Below are positions 24,459 through 28,391 of a stretch of 28,391 nucleotides of DNA, in pieces. A program made the position numbers and the translations under genes. The DNA lies in assembly GCA_030836725.1 (NCBI GenBank), contig JAUPLV010000005.1, positions 1 through 28,391 on the forward strand, given 5' to 3'. Within the stretch, counting starts at the first letter, position 1. The number at the start of each line of letters is the position of its first letter. Under the pieces are notes generated by a model. The model was given only the letters and a program-made list of their open reading frames with translations, did no database searches and was not told where the DNA came from. The stretch is from Pseudomonadota bacterium (GTDB lineage: Bacteria; Pseudomonadota; Gammaproteobacteria; Burkholderiales; Thiobacillaceae).

Positions 24459-24538
24459 GCGAGGAGCGTAGCGACGCGGCAATCCAGAAATGCCGCTTCG
24501 ATCAATACGCTGGATTGCCGCGCTTCGCTCGCAATGAC
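24453..24538. repeat. Interspersed inverted repeat (GTCATTGCGAG...CTCGCAATGAC)
   Basis: The arms are at 24453-24487 and 24510-24538. They share GTCATTGCGAG / CTCGCAATGAC and CGGCAATCCAG / CTGGATTGCCG. This is a palindromic intergenic repeat known from many proteobacteria. Together with the tandem units it fills the gap between dapC and dapD. Confidence 0.88.
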
Positions 24539-24603
24539 CGTCATTATGTATTTGCTTAACCTAAAACGGTGCGCATCTACGGTGTCGGGGGGCAGTTTTC
24601 CTT

Positions 24604-25857
24604 TCAAGCCGCTTCGCCCACGAAGCGGACGATGCGGCGGGCGGCCTCGACGCAGGCGTCCAGGTTGTCGACCAGGGCGATGCGGACAAACCCCCGGCCG
24701 GGATTGACGCCGGCGGCGTCGCGCGCAAGGTAGCTGCCGGGCAGCACGGTCACATGCTGCGTTTCATACAAGCCGCGCGCGAACGCGGCATCGTCGCCGC
24801 CCGGCACCCGCGCCCACAGGTAGAAGGCGGCGTCGGGGGCGTCGAAAGACAGCACGTCCTTCAGCAGCGGCATCACCGCGGCGAATTTCTCGGCGTACTG
24901 GCGGCGGTTCTCGGTTACGTGCGCCTCGTCGTTCCATGCCGCGATGCTGGCCGCCTGCACCACCGGGCTCATCGCGCTGCCGTGATAGGTGCGGTAGAGC
25001 AGGAAAGCCTTCATCAGCGCGGCGTCGCCCGCCACCATACCGGAGCGCAGGCCGGGCACGTTGGAGCGCTTGGACAGCGAGTTGAACACGATCAGGTTCC
25101 TGAAGCCGCGGCCGAGCTGCTGCGACGCGGTCAGCGCGCCCAGCGGCGGCAGCCCCTCAATCGGTTTGGGCATTACCTTCGCCCCCTCTCCCGCAAGCGG
25201 GAGAGGGTTGGGGAGAGGGAAATAAATCTCCGAATAGCACTCGTCGGCGGCGATGACAAAGCCGTGCCGGTCGGACAGGTCGAACAGTTCCTTCCAGTCG
25301 TCCAGCGACATCACCTTGCCGGTGGGGTTGCCGGGCGAACAGACGTAGACCATGTTCACCTGTTCCCACAGGTCTTCCGGCACCTTCGACCAGTCCATGC
25401 GAAAGCCGTTTTCCGGCAGCGTGTTGAGGAAGAAGGGGCGGGCGCCGGCCAGCAGCGCCGCGCCTTCATAGATCTGGTAGAACGGATTGGGCGAGATGAT
25501 CACGCGGCGGCCGTGGCGGCTGGAATCGACGCAGGCCTGGGCGAAGGCGAACAGCGCCTCGCGCGAGCCGTTCACCGGCAGAATTTCAGTCGTCGGATCG
25601 AGCTTCACGCCGTAGCGGCGACCGGCCCACGCGGCAATCGACTCGCGCAGCGCATCCGAGCCCTGAGTGATGGGATAATTCGAGAGTCCGCCCAGGCCCG
25701 CGACCAGCGCATCCTTGATGAACTGCGGCGTTGGATGCCTGGGCTCGCCGATCGACAGGTTGACCGGCGCGAGTCCGGGATTTGGCGTCACCCCCGCGAA
25801 CAGCTCGCGCAATTTCTGGAACGGGTAGGGGTGGAGTTGTTCGAGACGCGGATTCAT
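24604..25857 (-). CDS. dapC: Succinyldiaminopimelate aminotransferase
   Basis: DapC is a PLP enzyme that transaminates N-succinyl-2-amino-6-oxopimelate. The 417-residue protein has the fold-type I motifs: NGSREALFAF, the VYVCSPGNPTGKVM segment, DECYSEIYF, and the PLP lysine in NSLSKRSNVPG (K263). The start at 25857 (MNPRLEQLHPYPF) is typical; an in-frame ATG ten codons upstream is disfavoured. Between SEIYF and PPLGAL there are about 22 additional residues (214-235) encoded by a palindromic intergenic-type repeat inserted in frame. Without them the length would be the usual 395. It is divergently transcribed from the EamA gene with only 41 bp between. Confidence 0.93.
   Translation of the reverse strand: MNPRLEQLHPYPFQKLRELFAGVTPNPGLAPVNLSIGEPRHPTPQFIKDALVAGLGGLSNYPITQGSDALRESIAAWAGRRYGVKLDPTTEILPVNGSREALFAFAQACVDSSRHGRRVIISPNPFYQIYEGAALLAGARPFFLNTLPENGFRMDWSKVPEDLWEQVNMVYVCSPGNPTGKVMSLDDWKELFDLSDRHGFVIAADECYSEIYFPLPNPLPLAGEGAKVMPKPIEGLPPLGALTASQQLGRGFRNLIVFNSLSKRSNVPGLRSGMVAGDAALMKAFLLYRTYHGSAMSPVVQAASIAAWNDEAHVTENRRQYAEKFAAVMPLLKDVLSFDAPDAAFYLWARVPGGDDAAFARGLYETQHVTVLPGSYLARDAAGVNPGRGFVRIALVDNLDACVEAARRIVRFVGEAA
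25153..25218. repeat. In-frame repeat insertion within dapC
   Basis: This 66-bp stretch contains CCCTCTCCCGCAAGCGGGAG and GGTTGGGGAGAGG, a palindrome of the same family as the copies at 21413-21527. It encodes the residues PLPNPLPLAGEGA and a short linker. The length is an exact multiple of three and no stop arises in the dapC frame. Confidence 0.85.
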
Positions 25858-25898
25858 TGCAGCCAGGATTCTGATTAAGCCCGACATTATAAAGCCCC

Positions 25899-26819
25899 AT
25901 GCACCCGATTCCCCTGCAGCGCACGCTTGCCATCGGCAGCCTGGTCTATGCCGCCACCCTGTGGGGGTTGATGTGGTATCCCTACCGCCTGCTCAACGAG
26001 GTCGGCGTCGGCGGCATGGCCTCGAGCTTCTTCACCTATGCCGTGCCGCTGCTCGCGTTTGGCTGGCTGCATGGCCGCGAGTTTCACCACGCCCGGGGCA
26101 AATGGATCTGGCTCGCCGCGCTGGGGCTGGCGGCGGGCTGGACCAACCTGGCCTACGTGCTGGCGATGCTGCAGGGCGAGGTGGTGCGCGTGCTGCTGCT
26201 GTTTTTTCTGTCGCCGTTGTGGACGGTGGTGCTCGCGCGATTTTTGTTGCATGAAAAGCTCAACCGCGCCGGCTGGGCGGTGATGGTCCTGGCGGCGGGC
26301 GGCGCCATGGTCATGCTGTGGCAGCCCGACGGCGGCTTGCCGCTGCCCGCCAACCGCGCCGAGTGGCTGGCGCTGTCGGCGGGGATGATGTTCGCGTTGA
26401 GCAACGTCATCAGCCGCCGCCTCGGCGGCGTCCCCGAGGGCGTCAAGTCGGTGTCGATCTGGGTCGGGGTGGTTGTGCTGACAGTGGCCGGACTGTGGTT
26501 CTATCCGGTCGAACTCGACTTCATCGAAAGTGCGGAATGGAGCGCCTGGCTGCTGCTGCTCGGAATCGGCCTTTTCATCGGCAGCATGACCTACGCGGTG
26601 CAGTACGGCCTTGCCCGCGTCCCGGCCAACCAGGCCATCGTCATCTTTCTCTTCGAACTGGTGGTGGCGTCCGTCGCGGCCTACTTTTTGTCCGAGGAAC
26701 GCATGGGCCTGCAGGAGTGGACGGGCGCAATCATGATCGTCACCGCCAGCCTGTTTTCCGGACACATGGAACAAGTAGCGGTAAAAAACAACTTGACGAA
26801 TCCTGATGTTTCCGCGTAG
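25899..26819 (+). CDS. EamA/DMT-family transporter
   Basis: This 306-residue inner-membrane protein has ten predicted helices in two EamA repeats (about 10-140 and 150-285), the architecture of drug/metabolite exporters. The first repeat ends with a helix containing AGWAVMVLAAGGAMVML and the second with EWTGAIMIVTASLF, the typical EamA repeat ends. The substrate is unknown. It shares a short 41-bp divergent intergenic region with dapC, so a link to amino-acid export is conceivable but only positional. Confidence 0.87.
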   Translation: MHPIPLQRTLAIGSLVYAATLWGLMWYPYRLLNEVGVGGMASSFFTYAVPLLAFGWLHGREFHHARGKWIWLAALGLAAGWTNLAYVLAMLQGEVVRVLLLFFLSPLWTVVLARFLLHEKLNRAGWAVMVLAAGGAMVMLWQPDGGLPLPANRAEWLALSAGMMFALSNVISRRLGGVPEGVKSVSIWVGVVVLTVAGLWFYPVELDFIESAEWSAWLLLLGIGLFIGSMTYAVQYGLARVPANQAIVIFLFELVVASVAAYFLSEERMGLQEWTGAIMIVTASLFSGHMEQVAVKNNLTNPDVSA

Positions 26820-26838
26820 TTTTTGCCTTGTAACCAGA

Positions 26839-26867
26839 AGGGTCCCGTGCAAAGTACTCGGGACCCT
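26839..26867. terminator. Hairpin after the EamA gene, possible terminator
   Basis: A perfect 9-bp stem (AGGGTCCCG with CGGGACCCT) has an 11-nt loop and starts 19 bp after the EamA stop. No strong T-run follows, so it may be a weak terminator or an mRNA-stabilizing hairpin. Confidence 0.5.
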
Positions 26868-27203
26868 ATTGCGTAGAAAATAAAGCAATTAAACGTAGTG
26901 GGCCGTAAAGGCGAGGGGGGAATCATGTCCAATGGGAAGCGTTCGTGCGCGCAATGCTCACGTAGGGTAAATCCATGGCACCCCGGCCACGCAGCCGCCA
27001 TGGTGTCGGGCCTTGCCTCTTGCGGCAAAAGGCAAGACCCCGCCCCCAGTAACTCGCGGGAATTTGCCGCGGTGCTTTTGTCGGAAAAATTAGGGCGTAT
27101 TAAAATCTTGCCCCCCAATGAAATCAAGGCGTTGCGCGATGGATCCCGGATTGCACACCTCGAAGGTGCCTTTCATGGCATTTTTTAGGGTGTCTACTTA
27201 ACG
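26868..27203. other. 336-bp region without a recognised gene, preceding the cassettes
   Basis: No family is recognised here. An open frame at 26898-27188 (plus) has Cys and Pro runs but no credible protein character. A hairpin (CTTGCCT with AGGCAAG, around 27013-27037) resembles an extragenic palindrome. There is no integrase gene. The sequence just left of 27203 (GGGTGTCTACTTAAC) should be either an attI site, an old attC remnant or a secondary insertion site, but I cannot identify its pairing partner. Confidence 0.45.
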
Positions 27204-27382
27204 TTATGCCTCATGCTCCACGCGGCCTCAGACTCATCGTCATCAGCCAGTGAAAGGTATGTTCTCACTGGCCCGGATGCACCACAGTTTCCACAGGAAA
27301 TGAATGAAAGCTCGCGGCCATCAGGGTGGATCCGGTATGAATAACCAACGTCATCGCTACCGCAAAATGGGTATGGTTTCAT
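27194..27382 (-). CDS. Lar-family (restriction alleviation-like) zinc-ribbon protein
   Basis: This 62-residue protein resembles the Lar family, small phage or prophage zinc-ribbon proteins; Lar of the Rac prophage eases type I restriction in E. coli. The typical CPFCG...CGNCGASGP pattern is present except that the first Cys is Tyr (MKPYPFCGS; C7, C30, C33 remain). A TAC codon stands where TGC is expected, a single-base difference. The start has GAGG about 8 nt upstream on the minus strand. The ATG overlaps the ATG of the divergent HNH-like gene (CATG at 27380-27383). Its last three codons and stop lie beyond the cassette boundary at 27203/27204, so its C-terminus depends on where the cassette is inserted. 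Activity is unproven. Confidence 0.72.
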   Translation of the reverse strand: MKPYPFCGSDDVGYSYRIHPDGRELSFISCGNCGASGPVRTYLSLADDDESEAAWSMRHNVK

Positions 27383-27851
27383 GACAAATACCTCATGGAA
27401 AAATGAAATTAACTACCCTGACCAACCGTGCAAGCATTGCGGGGTAAAGGCGTGGGCAGTTGGTCATTACATTGACGCCGGAGGAAATCCGAAATACCCG
27501 TTCTATTGCATGAACTGTGGCAAACGAATACCCGGGTTTGCGAAGCGCAAAGCAGTTGAAAAATCCAATATCGAAATCAAACAGCTTTATCCGCTTCAGC
27601 TTCCATTCGTTTGCGAGGTTTGCGGCGCTGAGGGCGCTGAAAACCATCACTGGGCTCCATGGCATTTGTTTGATAACGAGGCCAATAGTTGGCCACAGTC
27701 CTTTCTGTGCCCTTCTTGCCATAAGCGCTGGCATGACCTCGTCACACCAAATGCCAATGGCACGCGTAAGGCATAACATGGCGCTCAACCTCGCTCCCTT
27801 CGGTCGCTGGACGCTGCGCGATAAAGCCGCGCAGCGCCGGTTAGCTCTACG
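27204..27851 (+). mobile_element. Integron-type gene cassette 1 (Lar-like plus HNH-like)
   Basis: The left core site G^TTATGCC (27203-27210) is perfectly complementary to the GGCATAAC (27770-27777) that begins the attC at the right end. In an excised circular cassette these sequences lie in one attC. The right cut is between 27851 and 27852 (G^TTAGAG). The cassette holds a forward gene ending in the attC, as is canonical, and a reverse gene on its left side. No integrase is present in the window. Confidence 0.85.
27381..27776 (+). CDS. Cassette-encoded zinc-ribbon/HNH-like protein
   Basis: This 131-residue protein has two metal-binding modules. The first is a zinc ribbon with C17, C20, C43 and C46. 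The second resembles an HNH nuclease fold: C78-EV-C81, H89-H90 followed by APWHLFDN, then C110-PS-C113-H114 and H118. The HNH call is based on this spacing, and catalytic activity is not certain. The stop codon lies inside the first box of the attC, the usual position for cassette genes. The start at 27381 has no strong Shine-Dalgarno. Its ATG shares two bases with the start of the divergent Lar-like gene, so the promoter must lie inside that gene or the transcript is leaderless. Confidence 0.75.
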   Translation: MTNTSWKNEINYPDQPCKHCGVKAWAVGHYIDAGGNPKYPFYCMNCGKRIPGFAKRKAVEKSNIEIKQLYPLQLPFVCEVCGAEGAENHHWAPWHLFDNEANSWPQSFLCPSCHKRWHDLVTPNANGTRKA

Positions 27852-27857
27852 TTAGAG
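27770..27857 (+). other. attC recombination site of cassette 1
   Basis: The R'' box is GCATAAC (27771-27777). The L'' box GCTCAACC (27783-27790) pairs with the L' box GGTTAGC (27839-27845) and leaves one unpaired base, the extrahelical base typical of attC. The R' box is GTTAGAG (27851-27857). An inner perfect 9-bp stem (27812-27820 with 27828-27836) and a 7-nt loop form the tip. Cleavage is expected between G27851 and T27852. Confidence 0.88.
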
Positions 27858-28280
27858 GGCATCACGTAATGCTTACGTTGCTCAATAAAATCAGAGATGT
27901 TTTGAGGTCGCCTTACGAACCTAATCCGCATCGCCGCGCCGAGGTTGTTCGCTACCTAGCACAGAGACGATCTTGGTCTCATGATGAGTGGCATCGCGAG
28001 TTCGCAGCAGCCCGCCACATTCCGCTCAGTTTTGTTGCTTGGTATCGAGATTCTTGCTCCAAATATTTTGAATACGACTTGTCAGCCGCTTTACCTGATG
28101 ACAAATTAATCGAAAATTTGGGCCTATTTGAGGCGACATGGGGAGACTCAGACTGGGACATCCTTGAGGACTTCGAGGCGCAGTTCAAATGCAAGCGCCC
28201 TGAGTTGGAGAACGTCACAACATTTGGTCAGTTCCTTGAAGCACTCTGGTCGCAAGCACATGCACACAATGCCCTCTAAC
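27852..28280 (+). mobile_element. Integron-type gene cassette 2 (right end not certain)
   Basis: It begins at the attC 1 cut, and GTTAGAGGGC (27851-27860) is perfectly complementary over 10 bp to GCCCTCTAAC at 28271-28280. The complementary stretch is therefore the start of the second attC and the gene between belongs to this cassette. The rest of the second attC is not clear, so the true right boundary lies beyond 28280. Confidence 0.75.
27869..28279 (+). CDS. Cassette-encoded hypothetical protein (136 aa)
   Basis: I do not recognise this family with confidence. The 136-residue protein is acidic in its C-terminal half, with a DDKLIENLG segment and a DWDILEDFEAQF helix. These are loosely like the helical DUF1493/acyl-carrier-protein-type fold, but that is a weak impression. 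The N-terminal half is basic (residues 15-50). No signal peptide or membrane helix is seen. The start has GAGGG about 9 nt upstream, lying in the R' side of attC 1, so the attC junction supplies the ribosome-binding site. The stop lies inside the complementary R'' box of the next attC. It could be a cassette-borne defence or regulatory gene, but nothing shows this. Confidence 0.7.
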   Translation: MLTLLNKIRDVLRSPYEPNPHRRAEVVRYLAQRRSWSHDEWHREFAAARHIPLSFVAWYRDSCSKYFEYDLSAALPDDKLIENLGLFEATWGDSDWDILEDFEAQFKCKRPELENVTTFGQFLEALWSQAHAHNAL

Positions 28281-28345
28281 CCTGCGGTCAAGTTTAATCA
28301 AAGGGGCCAGGCTCACATTAACTTGACAAAGGCGGGCAGCCAAGC
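28271..28345 (+). other. Incomplete or atypical second attC-like site
   Basis: GCCCTCTAAC (28271-28280) is a proper R'' box. It is followed by GTCAAGTTTAA and, further on, TTAACTTGAC, a perfect inverted repeat except for one bulged T that looks like the extrahelical base. However, no GTTRRRY box follows at the expected place. The AAAGGGGCCAGGCTCACATT inside also resembles flanks of other repeats in proteobacteria, so the site may be disrupted by an insertion. Confidence 0.5.
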
Positions 28346-28391
28346 CCCGAGGTGATTTTATCGAAGATGTTGATGTTTGCTTTTAAGTTGC

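Noticed and set aside
26898..27188. 96-codon plus-strand open frame with two cysteines near its start
   Set aside because: The sequence contains a repeat-like hairpin, and the rest has no protein-like pattern or good start signal.

Overview
The window looks like a chromosomal segment of a sulfur-oxidizing betaproteobacterium, of the Thiobacillus or related Nitrosomonadales type. This is an inference from high G+C coding with ATGA-overlapped operons, a flavocytochrome c sulfide dehydrogenase (fccAB), a group 3b [NiFe] hydrogenase, a dapC-dapD pair, a short ribosome-hibernation factor and betaproteobacterial-style intergenic palindromes. No rRNA, tRNA, CRISPR array, transposase or integrase gene was found.

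Layout. 1-3.2 kb: a large membrane protein of unknown function whose stop overlaps the TTG start of a UMF1-type MFS transporter. 3.4-5.7 kb: a DksA/TraR zinc-finger protein, a short HPF, and a phosphotransferase-like protein fused to a P-loop kinase. 5.8-8.3 kb: a DgcZ-like zinc-sensing diguanylate cyclase (minus strand), then miaA and a HIT hydrolase. 8.3-8.87 kb has no convincing gene and holds a 14-bp tandem repeat. 8.87-11.2 kb: an exported coiled-coil protein followed by fccA-fccB and a textbook terminator. 11.3-16.05 kb: the hydrogenase operon (beta, gamma, delta, alpha, maturation protease), followed by an exported PhoX/DUF839 protein. 17.7-20 kb: a small MscS-like membrane protein and a convergent HD-GYP-bacteriohemerythrin protein. 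20.4-21.3 kb: tadA coupled to an L,D-transpeptidase-like protein. 21.6-25.9 kb (minus strand): dapC, dapD, an M48 lipoprotein protease, a DUF4870 membrane protein and an OmpA-like lipoprotein. 25.9-26.8 kb: an EamA transporter. 27.2 kb to the end: two integron-type gene cassettes, with no integrase in view.

How the parts work together. FccAB would oxidize sulfide in the periplasm and pass electrons to c-type cytochromes. The cytoplasmic group 3b hydrogenase would couple H2 to NAD(P)H and may also reduce sulfur. DgcZ and HD-GYP-hemerythrin are opposing c-di-GMP enzymes with zinc-binding and oxygen-binding sensory domains respectively.

The most striking structures are small mobile sequences. 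A 211-bp element with 14-bp terminal inverted repeats and a 5-bp target duplication (ATGAA) sits exactly at the start codon of the hydrogenase delta gene. The duplication recreated that start codon, and an open frame runs through the element. A palindromic repeat inserted in frame adds about 22 residues to DapC. At the right end, one cassette carries a Lar-like zinc-ribbon gene and an HNH-like gene that diverge from overlapping start codons (CATG). The boundaries of both cassettes can be read from complementary core-site sequences.
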